Shown: positions 50,180 through 60,280, counted from the first letter of the stretch. The stretch is 64,000 nucleotides of DNA from Oceanisphaera psychrotolerans (GCF_001870485.1 NZ_MDKE01000011.1:329187-393186); one strand, 5' to 3'. The notes: generated by a model not told the origin, from the sequence alone. A program made the numbers and translations.

Positions 50180-50992
50180 ATGGCAGAAGAAATAAAATCC
50201 AAAGTACCCAAAACCACCAAATCGACGAGTGCCACTCAGGTACAGTCCCTTTCTCGCGCCCTGCTGCTGCTGGAGCGGCTGGCGGCTTCCGACATGGGCA
50301 TGTCGCTGACCGAAGTGGCCGCCAGCCTGGGGTTGGCGCCGTCCACCGCCCACCGCCTGCTCAACAGCCTGCGCAGTCACGACTTCGTCGATGTGGATGA
50401 CACCCAGGGCCTGTGGAGCATAGGCGTGAATGCCTTTTCCATCGGCAATGCCTACCTCAAGAAGCGCGATGTGATCGCCCAGTCCCGGCCCTTCATGAAG
50501 CGGCTGGTGGCGGAAACGGGAGAAACCTCCAACCTGGCGATACTGGAGCGGGACCGGGTGGTCTACGTGGGTCAGGTAGAGTCCCCCCAGACCATGCGCA
50601 TGGTGGTGTCGCTGGGCAGCAGTTCCCCCCTGCATGCCTCCGGTGTGGGCAAGGCGCTGCTGTCGGTGATACCGCCGGCAGAGGCGATGGCGCTGATCGG
50701 GCAAACCGACATGGTCGGCTTTACCGCCCATACCATTACCCGTCCCGAGCAGTTCGAGCAGGCGCTGGGCAGGATCCGCCAGCAGGGTTACTCGCTGGAT
50801 GACGAAGAGCAGTTTGAAGGTCTGCGCTGCATCGCCGCCAATATCTATAACGAATATGGCGAGGCGGTCGCCGCCATCTCCATCTCCGGTCCGGCGGTGC
50901 GGGTAAAGAAAGAACGTATCCCGGAACTCGCCACTCTGGTGATGGGCGCCGCCCGGGAAGTGACTCATGCCATCGGCGGCAAGGTGCCCTGA
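50180..50992 (+). CDS. IclR-family regulator, AllR-like
   Basis: A protein of 270 residues with an N-terminal winged helix (MSLTEVAASLGLAPSTAHRLLNSLRSHDFV) and a C-terminal IclR effector domain (GETSNLAIL, PLHASGVGKALLS, GLRCIAANIYNEYGEAVAAISISGP). It resembles E. coli AllR, which represses gcl-hyi-glxR-glxK and responds to glyoxylate and allantoin. The gcl-hyi-glxR-glxK run lies 4 kb away on the other strand, so the same role is likely. Short basic N-terminal tail rich in Lys/Thr. Confidence 0.85.
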   Translation: MAEEIKSKVPKTTKSTSATQVQSLSRALLLLERLAASDMGMSLTEVAASLGLAPSTAHRLLNSLRSHDFVDVDDTQGLWSIGVNAFSIGNAYLKKRDVIAQSRPFMKRLVAETGETSNLAILERDRVVYVGQVESPQTMRMVVSLGSSSPLHASGVGKALLSVIPPAEAMALIGQTDMVGFTAHTITRPEQFEQALGRIRQQGYSLDDEEQFEGLRCIAANIYNEYGEAVAAISISGPAVRVKKERIPELATLVMGAAREVTHAIGGKVP

Positions 50993-51044
50993 CCCTGGTA
51001 TCCTGATCATACCCATCGCATTAAATATTCGATCTTTTTGACGG

Positions 51045-51190
51045 TCATGCCCATCTCGGACAAAGGGTCTACTCCGCCGACTCGCCGTAAATCCATCCTT
51101 GGAGGCTCAGCCGCACCATCCGTGGTGCGGATGGTCGGCTGAGCAGATCCCTTTGCCCTCCTTGATGCTGCAGAGTCACCTGCTGGCACT
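51045..51190. repeat. Dispersed hairpin repeat, divergent copy 3
   Basis: Shares CTCA-[hairpin]-ATGGTCGGCTGAG with the two copies near 62.9 and 63.7 kb. Here the hairpin is CCGCACCA-TCCG-TGGTGCGG (51111-51130), different in sequence from the other copies but equally well paired. Confidence 0.65.
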
Positions 51191-51261
51191 GCCTGCTGGC
51201 TGTGTTGCCTCTGAGTTCGGACTTGAGAAAGATCAGATCTTTATTCAGATTGGTATCACTT

Positions 51262-51326
51262 CCGCGAAGGCGGGAGTCCATGCTGACAGAATCTGCGTTT
51301 TCTGTTCTGGATTCCCGCCTTCGCGG
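51262..51326. repeat. REP-like inverted repeat
   Basis: CCGCGAAGGCGGGAGTCCA and TGGATTCCCGCCTTCGCGG form 19-bp arms with one mismatch around 27 nt. The GCGAAGGCGGGAATCCA core is a known widespread intergenic REP-like motif in proteobacteria. Confidence 0.8.
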
Positions 51327-51360
51327 TAATGCCTGAAAAAGGACGGGACACTGCTAACAA

Positions 51361-51388
51361 AAAAGGCCAGTCCGAAGACTGGCCTTTT
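51361..51388 (-). terminator. Terminator of the carboxynorspermidine operon
   Basis: AAAAGGCCAGTC/GACTGGCCTTTT, a perfect 12-bp stem with loop CGAA, lies 17 nt after the stop; T-rich on the minus strand. Confidence 0.92.
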
Positions 51389-51405
51389 GCATTCGCTGAT
51401 TAAGC

Positions 51406-52644
51406 TTAGAAGCTCAGCGGGCGATCGCCCTGCTCGTCCTTGATGCGGGTCGGCAGACCCATCTCGTTGAGCAGGTTGATGAACGGCTTGGGTGGCAGCT
51501 GCTCCACGTTGGCCATGTGCTTCACATCCCACTCGCCGGTGGCGATCAGGAGGGCGGCGGCGACCGGTGGTACACCGGCGGTGTAGGAGATGCCCTGGCT
51601 GCCCACTTCCTGATAGGCGTCGGCGTGGTCGGCCACGTTATAGATGAAGACTTCTTTGTCCTGACCGTCTTTCTTGCCCTTGACCACATCACCGATGCAG
51701 GTCTTGCCACTGTAATCCGGGGCCAGGGAAGAAGGATCGGGCAGCACGGCCTTGACCACTTTCAGCGGCACCACTTCCAGGCCTTCGGCGGTTTTCACCG
51801 GCTGCTCGGACAGCAGGCCCAGATTCTTCAGCACGGTGAACACGTTGATGTAGTGCTCGCCAAAGCCCATCCAGAAACGCACGTTGGGCACATTCAGGTT
51901 CTGGGACAGCGAGTGCACTTCGTCGTGACCGGTCATGTAGCTGGTCTGACTGCCCACGACCGGCAGATCGTCGGTGCGCTGCACTTCGAACATCTTGTTC
52001 TGTACCCACTCGCTGTTCTGCCAGGACCAGACCCGACCGGTGAACTCGCGGAAGTTGATTTCCGGATCGAAGTTGGTGGCAAAGTAGCGGCCGTGACTGC
52101 CGGCGTTGATGTCGATGATGTCGATGGAATCGACGCTGTCGAAGTATTCGTTGACCGCAACCGCCGCATAGGCGTTGACCACGCCCGGATCGAAGCCGAC
52201 ACCGAGGATGGCGGTAATGCCGTTATCGGCACACAGCTGCTTGCGCTTCCACTCGTAGTTGGCGTACCAGGGCGGGGTTTCGCAGATCTTGGTCGGGTCT
52301 TCGTGAATGGCGGTATCCAGATAGGCGGCGCCGGTCTCGATACAGGCCTGCAGCACCGACATATTGATGAAAGCCGATCCGACATTGATCACCATCTGCG
52401 ACTGTGTTTTGTCAATCAATGCCTTGGTGGCTTCGATATCGAGCGCATCAAGGGCATGGGCTTGCAATTCACCGGCAACCTTGAGGCTGCCCTTTTCCCG
52501 CACGCTGTCGACGATTTGCTGACATTTCTCGACAGTACGCGAGGCGATATGGATGTTACCCAGAACATCGTTATGTTGCGCGCACTTGTGGGCAACAACC
52601 TGGGCGACACCTCCGGCACCAATAATCAGAACGTTTTTCTTCAT
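51406..52644 (-). CDS. Carboxynorspermidine/carboxyspermidine synthase (saccharopine dehydrogenase family)
   Basis: An NADPH-dependent enzyme of 412 residues condensing aspartate semialdehyde with a diamine. The Rossmann start is VLIIGAGGVAQVVAHKCA; further conserved parts are INVGSAFINMSVLQACIETGAAYLD-type sequence, LGVGFDPGVVNAYAA and GSQTSYMTGHDEVHSLS. Paired with the decarboxylase upstream, it forms the alternative polyamine route used by Vibrio to make norspermidine or spermidine. Whether the product is norspermidine or spermidine depends on the diamine available. Confidence 0.92.
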   Translation of the reverse strand: MKKNVLIIGAGGVAQVVAHKCAQHNDVLGNIHIASRTVEKCQQIVDSVREKGSLKVAGELQAHALDALDIEATKALIDKTQSQMVINVGSAFINMSVLQACIETGAAYLDTAIHEDPTKICETPPWYANYEWKRKQLCADNGITAILGVGFDPGVVNAYAAVAVNEYFDSVDSIDIIDINAGSHGRYFATNFDPEINFREFTGRVWSWQNSEWVQNKMFEVQRTDDLPVVGSQTSYMTGHDEVHSLSQNLNVPNVRFWMGFGEHYINVFTVLKNLGLLSEQPVKTAEGLEVVPLKVVKAVLPDPSSLAPDYSGKTCIGDVVKGKKDGQDKEVFIYNVADHADAYQEVGSQGISYTAGVPPVAAALLIATGEWDVKHMANVEQLPPKPFINLLNEMGLPTRIKDEQGDRPLSF

Positions 52645-52695
52645 TTTTTTCCTCTGGAGCCTCCTTGAAAGGCTTTGTTGGGGTTACTCCATGCC

Positions 52696-53808
52696 TCAGG
52701 AGAGGCTGTTCACAAAGTCGTCGAACGTAAACTCCTTAACCAGCTCAACGCTGCCATCGAGTTCACGCACGGCAATGGCGGGCATCTTGACGCCATTGAA
52801 CCAGTTTTTCTTGACCATGGTATAGCCGGCGGCGTCGATGAAAGACAGCCGGTCACCCACCTTGAGCTCGCGCTCGAATTTGAATTCGCCGAAGATATCG
52901 CCGGCCAGGCAGGACTTGCCGCACACCATGTATTCTAGCTCACCGTCGTTGGGCGCCATCTTGGCGGACTCGCGATAGATCAGCAGATCGAGCATGTGGG
53001 CTTCGATGGAGCTGTCCACGATGGCCAGTTGCTTGCCGTTGTAGAGGGTGTCGAGCACCGTCACCTCGAGCGAGGTGCTCATGGTGATGGAGGCCTCGCC
53101 GGGCTCGAGGAAAACCTGCACGCCGTAACGCTCCGAGAACGCCTTGAGGCGGGCGCAGAACTGATCCAGCGGGTAGTTTTCACCGGTAAAGTGAATGCCG
53201 CCGCCGAGGCTGACCCAGCCGATCTGGGGCTGTTCCAGCAGGCTGCCGAACTTGTCTTCGATTTCGCCCAGCATCTGGTCGAACAGGGCAAAATCGCTGT
53301 TCTCGCAGTTGTTGTGAATCATGAAGCCGGAAATCTGGTCGATGACGGTGGCGACCTTGTCCGCATCCCATTCCCCCAGACGGCTGAAGGGGCGCGAGGG
53401 GTCGGCAATCAGGAATTCTGAGCTGGATACGCCCGGATTCAGGCGCAGGCCGCGCACATGGCTGGCGGAGGCATCGGCGAAGCGCTCGAGCTGGCCGATG
53501 GAATTGAAGATGATCTTGTCGGAGTGGGCCAGCACTTCTTCGATTTCGTCGTCGGCGTAGGCCACGCTGTAGGCGTGGGTTTCACCGCCAAACTTGAGTT
53601 TGCCGAGCTTGACTTCGTTGAGGGAGGACGAGGTGGTGCCGTCCATGTATTGGCTCATCAGATCGAATACCGACCAGGTGGCAAAACATTTCAGAGCCAG
53701 CAGCGCCTTGGCGCCGGAGTGCTCGCGCACATAGGCGATTTTCTCCATGTTGCGCAGCAGTTTGCTTTTGTCGATGAGATAGTACGGCGTCTTTATCACC
53801 TGAGTCAT
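52696..53808 (-). CDS. nspC: Carboxynorspermidine decarboxylase
   Basis: A PLP-dependent, alanine-racemase-fold decarboxylase of 370 residues. The PLP Lys is in ALLALKCFATWSVFDLM; the pairing residues include HNNCENSDF, VSLGGGIHFTG, EPGEASI and the Cys motif VCGKSCLAGDIFGEF. It acts after the synthase encoded 51 nt downstream. A consensus -10 (TATAAT, minus strand, 53864-53869) lies about 55 nt before the start. Confidence 0.94.
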   Translation of the reverse strand: MTQVIKTPYYLIDKSKLLRNMEKIAYVREHSGAKALLALKCFATWSVFDLMSQYMDGTTSSSLNEVKLGKLKFGGETHAYSVAYADDEIEEVLAHSDKIIFNSIGQLERFADASASHVRGLRLNPGVSSSEFLIADPSRPFSRLGEWDADKVATVIDQISGFMIHNNCENSDFALFDQMLGEIEDKFGSLLEQPQIGWVSLGGGIHFTGENYPLDQFCARLKAFSERYGVQVFLEPGEASITMSTSLEVTVLDTLYNGKQLAIVDSSIEAHMLDLLIYRESAKMAPNDGELEYMVCGKSCLAGDIFGEFKFERELKVGDRLSFIDAAGYTMVKKNWFNGVKMPAIAVRELDGSVELVKEFTFDDFVNSLS

Positions 53809-53863
53809 ACCCTCTTGCTCGGTTTAACCGCCCGGCCGGAGCTCGGGAAATTTAAAGCGCGTG

Positions 53864-53869
53864 ATTATA
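53864..53869 (-). promoter_or_regulatory. -10 element of the nspC operon
   Basis: A consensus TATAAT on the minus strand, 55 nt before the ATG. The -35 is unclear because a C7 tract fills the spacer. The remainder of the gap up to 54094 holds nothing I can assign. Confidence 0.5.
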
Positions 53870-54094
53870 GTAGAAAGGGGGGGAGGCATCGAGCAAAAAG
53901 TGTCATGGTTGCACCTTCGGCTTGCCTGTAGTGTGAGCCGGCTTTAGTTTTGTTCGCAATGGCGATGGCTTACGCCATGACAGACGGATGCAGGTTCGGG
54001 AGGATCCTGGTGGGCCCTTGATTGACGGCAAAATACTGGCGAAAACCCGATCCAGCTGTTTGACTTACTGTGCACTCAGGGAGGAGGTCAGACA

Positions 54095-54952
54095 ATGAAG
54101 ATAACAAAACACTATCTGGGGTTGGGTGGAATAACACTGGCGGCGGGTCTGTTGCTTGCACCCCCCCTGCTGGATTCGGTTGCCGGCCTTGATACGGGCA
54201 GTACTGTCTATGCGAAAGCCGGGGAAAATAATGGCAATGGCAATGGCAATGGCAACGGAAATAGTAGCAGTAGCGGAAATAATGGCGGCAACGGCAATAA
54301 TAACGGCAGTGGAAATCACGGCGGCCATGGCAAGGGTACCGATGCCGGACGTGGCCATGACGAGTCCGGCCGGCAGCACCGGTCCGAACATACAGGCAGA
54401 GGCAAGTCTTCCGGCCATCATCACGGCTCCTTGGCCAGTGCAATGGGTAGCCTGAATGCAGGCCATGCCTCCGCCAACGCCCGCGCTAAGGCCAACCCGC
54501 ACTCCAGGGTTGGCATGATTGCCCGCTATGAGCAGGCGGTGTTGGAAGGCCGTGAGCTCAGTGGCGAACTGGCCGCTATTGACGAGAAAATGGCCGAGCT
54601 AAACGACCAGCGAGAGCAGTTGCAGGCAGTGGATCCCGAGCAAGTCGATCAGCGAATTATCGAACTGCAAAACGAGATAGCGGCTCTGGATCCGAATTCA
54701 CCCGACGATAAGCCGGATCTTGATGCCCTCAACCGGGAGCTGAACGAACAACTGAAGGCGGCGCTTTATACCAAGACCGATCTCGAGGCGCTTGAGGAGC
54801 AGATTGCCGGGCTCGAAGCCCGACATGCGGAGGTCGAGCAATCGCTGGAATATGCCGAGCAGACCGAAGCCGATGCGCTGGACGCAGCCGCCAATAAGCC
54901 GGTGACCGCTAAGGTGGTGGATGGGCTGAAGGCGTTGCTGGGGCTGGATTAG
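54095..54952 (+). CDS. Exported low-complexity and coiled-coil protein of unknown function
   Basis: A protein of 285 residues: a signal/anchor helix (about 8-32), a Gly/Asn/Ser-rich tract from about 45 to 80 with (Asn-Gly) repeats encoded by tandem AATGGC units, a Gly/His/Arg-rich tract to about 110, then SLNAGHASANARAKANPHSR, a signature I recall from exported proteins of other proteobacteria, and finally a Glu/Gln/Leu coiled coil (about 145-275). GGAGGAGG precedes the ATG. The low-complexity part may span the cell wall or bind polymers; no function can be assigned. Confidence 0.8.
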   Translation: MKITKHYLGLGGITLAAGLLLAPPLLDSVAGLDTGSTVYAKAGENNGNGNGNGNGNSSSSGNNGGNGNNNGSGNHGGHGKGTDAGRGHDESGRQHRSEHTGRGKSSGHHHGSLASAMGSLNAGHASANARAKANPHSRVGMIARYEQAVLEGRELSGELAAIDEKMAELNDQREQLQAVDPEQVDQRIIELQNEIAALDPNSPDDKPDLDALNRELNEQLKAALYTKTDLEALEEQIAGLEARHAEVEQSLEYAEQTEADALDAAANKPVTAKVVDGLKALLGLD

Positions 54953-55006
54953 TTGATTCCGGTGCAAACCGATCGTGGCCGGCGACGTTAGCCATATGTT
55001 GCAAGC

Positions 55007-55035
55007 AGTAAAAGCACCTGGCAGGTGCTTTTACT
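55007..55035. terminator. Bidirectional terminator between the coiled-coil gene and glxK
   Basis: AGTAAAAGCACCT/AGGTGCTTTTACT, a 13-bp stem with loop GGC, lies between the convergent genes. Confidence 0.85.
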
Positions 55036-55103
55036 GTTTATCGGCGAGGGTTAATGGTTTGGCCGCCCCTGACGTCGGTGGTCATTATTTGGATTAACCT
55101 GAA

Positions 55104-56371
55104 TTACTTCGGCAGCACCAGAATGGCCCGGAAGTCGTTGACGTTGGTGCGGGTCGGGCCGGTTTCCACCAGGGCGTTCAGCCGGGAGAAAAAGCCGTAG
55201 CTGTCATTGTTGGCCAGGTAGTCTTCCGCCTTCAGGCCGGCCGCTTCGGCCCGGGCGTACAATTCGGGATCGATGATGGCGCCGGCGTTGTCTTCCACCC
55301 CGTCGATGCCATCGGTGTCGGCCGCCAGGGCATAGACGCCGGGCAGGCCCTTGAGCTCGTTGAGCAGGCTCAGGGTAAATTCGCTGTTGCGTCCGCCCCG
55401 GCCGTTGCCCTTGATGGTGACCGTGGTTTCACCGCCGGAGAGGATCACGCAGGCGCCGGAATCGGCTGGCCACACTTGCGGATCTGCCTGGCGATGGCGG
55501 CGTGGACCTTGGCTACTTCGCGGGATTCACCTTCGATGCCGTCACCCAGCACCAGCGGTGTGATGCCATGGGCCCGGGCCAGCTCGGCGGCGGCGTCCAA
55601 TGCGTCCTGCGGGGTGGCAATCATGTGGAACTCGGCACGGCTCAGCCGCTCGTCACCGGGTTTGACGGTTTCGGACTCCGGGCTTTGCAGCCAGTGGCGT
55701 ACGTGCTCGCCCACCTCGATGCCGTAGCGGTCGAGGATGGACAGGGCCTGGGCCGAGGTGGTCGGATCCGCCACCGTGGGGCCGGAGGCGATCACGGTCG
55801 GCTCGTCGCCAGGCACATCGGAGATGCCGAGGGCAATCAGCCGGGCCGGGTAGGTGGCGGCGGCCAGGCGGCCACCCTTGATGGCGGACAGGTGCTTGCG
55901 CACGCAGTTCATCTCGTCGATGGCGGCGCCGGACTTGAGCAGCGCCTTGTTGATGGCCTGCTTGTCGGACAGGGTCAGGCCCGGAGCCGGCAGGCTCAGC
56001 AGCGAAGAACCGCCGCCGGACAGCAGGCAGATGACCAGGTCGTCTTCGCCGAGGCCGGACACCAGTTCCAGCATGCGACGACCCACGCGCTCACCGGCGT
56101 CATCCGGTACCGGGTGGGCGGCTTCGATGATCTCGATGCGCTCGCAGGGGGCACCGTGATCGTAGCGGGTCACCACCAGGCCGGACAGTTCACCTTTCCA
56201 GATGGCATCCAGTTCGGCGGCCATGGAGGCGGCGGCCTTGCCGGCCCCGATAACAACGGCTTTTTGACGAGTATCCCCGGGCAGGTATTCGGCCAGATGA
56301 CCCCTGGGCTGGGCGGCGGCCACGGCGCTGCTGAATAACTGCTGTAACAACTCCTGAGGTTGTATATCCAT
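55104..56371 (-). CDS. Glycerate 2-kinase, MOFRL type (frameshifted in this sequence)
   Basis: It phosphorylates glycerate to 2-phosphoglycerate, ending the glyoxylate route. The N-terminal DUF4147 domain shows VVIGAGKAAASMA, HPVPDDAGERVG and LLSGGGSSLLSLP. The frame is lost near 55452 after GQPIPAP; the MOFRL domain resumes in the other frame as CVILSGGETTVTIKGNGRGGRNSEF with DTDGIDG. One added base gives 422 residues, normal for the family. AGGAG precedes the ATG. It is last in gcl-hyi-glxR-glxK. Confidence 0.92.
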
Positions 56372-56561
56372 TGCAAATACTCCTGAAAAAACGGCTGTCT
56401 CTATTTTGCACTAATTTGCACTAATGACGAGGGTGGGGCAGCACAACCGGCAATCAGGATCTGACACAAAGCCCCCTGAGTGAAAGTCTGCTCTTGCCGA
56501 TGCCTGCCCCATTCGGACCGGTTCGCGACGGAAACCAGAAAGCCGCGAACCGGTAACAGGC

Positions 56562-57449
56562 TTATTCGCCCCGAATGTTGTGGTTGGCCAGGTGCTCCAG
56601 CGCCTTGACCATGCCGGAGTGATCCCAACCGGAACCGCCCAGGGCGTTGCAGGTATTGAACAGTTCCTGAGCGCCGGCGGTGTTGGGCAGAGACACACCC
56701 AGTTCGCGGGCACCGCTCAGGGCCAGATTCAGGTCTTTCTGATGCAATGCAATACGGAAGCCCGGGTCGAAGGTGCCCTTGACCATGCGCTCGCCGTGCA
56801 CTTCCAGGATCCTGGACGACGCGAAACCGCCCATCAGTGCTTCACGCACCCGGGCAGGATCGGCACCGGCCTTGGAGGCGAATACCAGCGCTTCGGCGAC
56901 GGCCTCGATGTTCAGGGCCACGATGATCTGGTTGGCCACCTTGCAGGTCTGGCCGTCGCCGTTACCGCCGACCAGGGTGATGTTCTTGCCCATGGCGTCG
57001 AACAGCGGCTTGACCTGGTCGAACACGGCCTGCTCGCCACCGACCATGATGGTCAGGGCCGCGTTGATGGCACCCACTTCACCACCGGATACCGGGGCGT
57101 CCAGGTAATCGGCGCCGGTTTCGTTCACGCGCCTGGCAATGGCCTTGGTGGCAATCGGCGAGATGGAAGACATGTCGATCACGATCTTGCCGGCAGACAG
57201 GCCTTCGGCGACACCGTTGGTGCCGAACAGTACCTCTTCAACCTGAGGGGTATCGGGCACCATGGTGATGATGACGTCGGCTTCCTGAGCCACGGTCGCC
57301 GGATTGGCCAGCGCGATGCCGTTGTCACCCAGCAGGTCGGCCGGCGCCTTGCGGTAATGCTCGGAGAAATACAGGGTGTGACCCGCTTTTTGCAGGTTCT
57401 GCGCCATGGGCTTGCCCATGATACCGGTACCGATAAAACCAATTTTCAT
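56562..57449 (-). CDS. glxR: 2-hydroxy-3-oxopropionate (tartronate semialdehyde) reductase
   Basis: A beta-hydroxyacid dehydrogenase of 295 residues making glycerate from tartronate semialdehyde. The NAD(P) site is KIGFIGTGIMGKPMAQNL, the substrate loop DAPVSGGEVGA, and the catalytic Lys is in GQTCKVANQIIVALN. AAGAGGAAA precedes the ATG. It follows hyi by 66 nt. Confidence 0.94.
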   Translation of the reverse strand: MKIGFIGTGIMGKPMAQNLQKAGHTLYFSEHYRKAPADLLGDNGIALANPATVAQEADVIITMVPDTPQVEEVLFGTNGVAEGLSAGKIVIDMSSISPIATKAIARRVNETGADYLDAPVSGGEVGAINAALTIMVGGEQAVFDQVKPLFDAMGKNITLVGGNGDGQTCKVANQIIVALNIEAVAEALVFASKAGADPARVREALMGGFASSRILEVHGERMVKGTFDPGFRIALHQKDLNLALSGARELGVSLPNTAGAQELFNTCNALGGSGWDHSGMVKALEHLANHNIRGE

Positions 57450-57515
57450 GTTCGTTTCCTCTTGTTCTTGCGGCGCCGGCAGTGCCGACGCCAGGAAAAG
57501 TCAGATGTGTGAGAC

Positions 57516-58298
57516 TCAGGCTACGCCGTGGGTCTTCAGCCAGCCCAGACCTGCTTCGGTGGTGGTGGCCGGCTTGTATTCGGCGCCTACCCAACCCTGA
57601 TAGCCCACCTTGTCCAGGAAGGCGAAGATGTTGTGGTAGTTCAGCTCGCCGGTGCCCGGCTCGTGACGACCCGGGTTGTCGGCCAGCTGGATGTGGTTGA
57701 TGATGCTCAGGTTCTGCTCGATGGTCGGGATGATGTCCCCTTCCATGATCTGCATATGGTAGATGTCGTACTGGAAGGCCAGATTGCCGGAACGGACTTT
57801 TTCGATGATATCCAGCGCCTGACGGCTGTTGTTGAGGAAAAAGCCCGGAATGTCACGGGTGTTGATCGCTTCCATCACCAGCTTGATGCCGGCGGTCTCC
57901 AGCTTGTCGGCGGCAAACTTCAGGTTGGCCACAAAGGTCGCTTCGGCGTCGTCGTCAGACACGCCGGCAGGCTGAATACCGGCCAGGCAGTTCACCTGGG
58001 TATTGCCCAGCACCCTGGCGTATTCGATGGCCTTGTCGACACCATGGCGGAATTCCTCCACCCGATCCGGATGGCAGGCAATGCCGCGTTCACCGCCGTC
58101 CCAGTTACCGGCCGGCAGATTGAACAGCACCTGAGTCAGACCATTGGCATCGAGACGAGCCTTGATGTCCGCTGCGGTTTCGGCGTAGGGGAACAGGTAT
58201 TCCACCCCCTTGAAGCCGGCCCGGGCGGCGGCGTCGAAACGGTCCATAAAATCCACTTCGGTAAACAGCATCGACAGGTTGGCAGCTAATTTCGGCAT
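57516..58298 (-). CDS. hyi: Hydroxypyruvate isomerase
   Basis: An AP-endonuclease-2-like TIM barrel of 260 residues interconverting hydroxypyruvate and tartronate semialdehyde. Conserved are VEYLFPYAE, VMEAINTRDIPGFFLNN, YDIYHMQIMEGD and HIQLADNPGRHEPGTGELNY. The ATG at 58298 with AAGGACA upstream gives MPKLAANLSMLF, the usual start; upstream extension is unsupported. Confidence 0.94.
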   Translation of the reverse strand: MPKLAANLSMLFTEVDFMDRFDAAARAGFKGVEYLFPYAETAADIKARLDANGLTQVLFNLPAGNWDGGERGIACHPDRVEEFRHGVDKAIEYARVLGNTQVNCLAGIQPAGVSDDDAEATFVANLKFAADKLETAGIKLVMEAINTRDIPGFFLNNSRQALDIIEKVRSGNLAFQYDIYHMQIMEGDIIPTIEQNLSIINHIQLADNPGRHEPGTGELNYHNIFAFLDKVGYQGWVGAEYKPATTTEAGLGWLKTHGVA

Positions 58299-58364
58299 AA
58301 CGATGTCCTTCATTGATTGGGGGCAAGAACACACCCGGCCTGTTCGGCCGGGCCGATATCATGA

Positions 58365-60140
58365 TCAGTCGAGCAGCGAGATGGCGGTCGGTGCATCGGC
58401 ACCTTTTTCGGCCAGTTCTTCAAACTCGTTGACGGCGTCGATTTCAACACCCATGGAGATGTTGGTCACCCGCTCCAGGATCACTTCAACCACGACCGGT
58501 ACCGAGTGCTGAGCCATCAGTTGCTTGGCTTCCTCGAAGGCTGGCGCGATGTCTTCCGGCTTGAATACCCGGATGGCCTTGCAGCCCAGCCCTTCGACCA
58601 CGGCCTTGTGGTCAACACCGTATTCGCCCAGTTCCGGCGCGTTGATGTTTTCGAACGACAGCTGAACACAGAAGTCCATGTCGAAGCCGCGCTGGGCCTG
58701 ACGGATCAACCCCAGATAGGAGTTGTTTACCAGTACGTGGATGTACGGCAGCTTGAACTGGGCGCCTACCGCCAGCTCTTCAATCATGAACTGGAAGTCG
58801 TAGTCTCCCGACAGCGCAACCACCTGGCGACCGGGTTCGGCGGCAACCACACCCAGTGCGGCAGGAATGGTCCAGCCCAGGGGGCCGGCCTGGCCGCAGT
58901 TGATCCAGTTACGCGCCTTGTACACGTGCAGGAACTGGGCGGCGGCAATTTGTGACAGACCAATGGTAGACACATAGGTGGTGTCGCGACCGAAGGCCTT
59001 GTTCATTTCTTCGTAAACACGCTGCGGCTTGACCGGCACATTGTCGTAGTGGGTCTTGCGCTGCAGGGTACGCTTGCGCTCCTGACACTCGGCCACCCAG
59101 GCGCTGCGATCTTTCAGCTTGCCGGCGGCTTTCCACTCCCTGGCGACGGCCACGAACAGCTCCAGCGCGGCGCCGGCGTCGGACACGATGCCCAGATCCG
59201 GACCGAATACCCGGCCAATCTGCGTCGGCTCTATGTCCACGTGAACGAACTTGCGGCCCTTGGTGTACACGTCGACAGAACCGGTGTGGCGGTTGGCCCA
59301 GCGGTTACCGATACCCAGTACGAAGTCGGAAGCCAGCAGGTTGGCATTACCGTAGCGGTGAGACGTTTGCAGGCCACACATGCCGGCCATCAGCTCGTGA
59401 TCGTCGGGAATGGTGCCCCAGCCCATCAGGGTCGGGATAACCGGTACGCTGACCAGCTCGGCAAACTCGGTCAGCAGCGCATCGGCGTTGGCATTGATAA
59501 CACCACCACCGGACACCAGCAGCGGCTTGTCGGCGTCGTTCAGCATGGTCAGGGCTTTTTCTACCTGAATGCGGGTGGCGGCCGGCTTGTAAGGTGTCAG
59601 CGGCTGATAGGCGTCGGCATCGAATTCGATCTCGGCCATCTGCACATCGAACGGCATGTCGATCAGCACGGGGCCGGGGCGACCGGAGCGCATGATGTGG
59701 AATGCCTGCTGAAAGGTACCGGGCAGCTGAGCCGGTTCCATCACGGTCACCGCCCATTTGCATACCGGCTTGGCGATGGACTCGATGTCTACGGCCTGGA
59801 AGTCTTCCTTGTGCATGCGGGCACGCGGCGCCTGGCCGGTGATGCACAGGATCGGAATGGAATCGGCAGAAGCGGAGTACAGACCGGTGATCATATCGGT
59901 GCCGGCCGGGCCGGAAGTGCCGATACACACGCCGATGTTGCCCGGGTTGGAGCGGGTGTAACCCTCGGCCATGTGAGAGGCGCCTTCGACGTGACGGGCC
60001 AGCACATGGTTGATGGAGCCCAGGCCTCGCAGTGCGGCATAAAAGGGGTTGATGGCGGCGCCGGGAACGCCAAAGGCCTTGGTTACCCCTTCCAGCTCAA
60101 GGATTTTGGCTGCCGCTTCGATTGCTTTCATTTTAGCCAT
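58365..60140 (-). CDS. gcl: Glyoxylate carboligase (tartronate-semialdehyde synthase)
   Basis: A ThDP- and FAD-dependent enzyme of 591 residues joining two glyoxylates with CO2 loss. The usual ThDP Glu position starts [21 protein letters not shown]; Gcl is known for Val in place of Glu, and the VPG here is consistent with that. The ThDP-Mg site is [15 protein letters not shown]...[10 protein letters not shown]. First of the gcl-hyi-glxR-glxK run, which links purine or glycolate breakdown to glycolysis. Confidence 0.95.
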   Translation of the reverse strand: MAKMKAIEAAAKILELEGVTKAFGVPGAAINPFYAALRGLGSINHVLARHVEGASHMAEGYTRSNPGNIGVCIGTSGPAGTDMITGLYSASADSIPILCITGQAPRARMHKEDFQAVDIESIAKPVCKWAVTVMEPAQLPGTFQQAFHIMRSGRPGPVLIDMPFDVQMAEIEFDADAYQPLTPYKPAATRIQVEKALTMLNDADKPLLVSGGGVINANADALLTEFAELVSVPVIPTLMGWGTIPDDHELMAGMCGLQTSHRYGNANLLASDFVLGIGNRWANRHTGSVDVYTKGRKFVHVDIEPTQIGRVFGPDLGIVSDAGAALELFVAVAREWKAAGKLKDRSAWVAECQERKRTLQRKTHYDNVPVKPQRVYEEMNKAFGRDTTYVSTIGLSQIAAAQFLHVYKARNWINCGQAGPLGWTIPAALGVVAAEPGRQVVALSGDYDFQFMIEELAVGAQFKLPYIHVLVNNSYLGLIRQAQRGFDMDFCVQLSFENINAPELGEYGVDHKAVVEGLGCKAIRVFKPEDIAPAFEEAKQLMAQHSVPVVVEVILERVTNISMGVEIDAVNEFEELAEKGADAPTAISLLD

Positions 60141-60252
60141 GATTAGTATCCATTTTCCTTGGTGCTCTCGGCACCGTTATCTGTTGTCCATGATGTTCGG
60201 CACGTGTTCCCGTCTGGTGAGGGCGGTTAACAACCACGTAACCCATGAGCTG

Positions 60253-60280
60253 ATAATACAAAAAAAACAGGGCCGATCAA
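60253..60280 (-). promoter_or_regulatory. Candidate promoter of gcl
   Basis: TTGATC and TATTAT are spaced 16 nt apart, about 110 nt upstream of the gcl ATG, within an AT-rich block. Confidence 0.5.
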
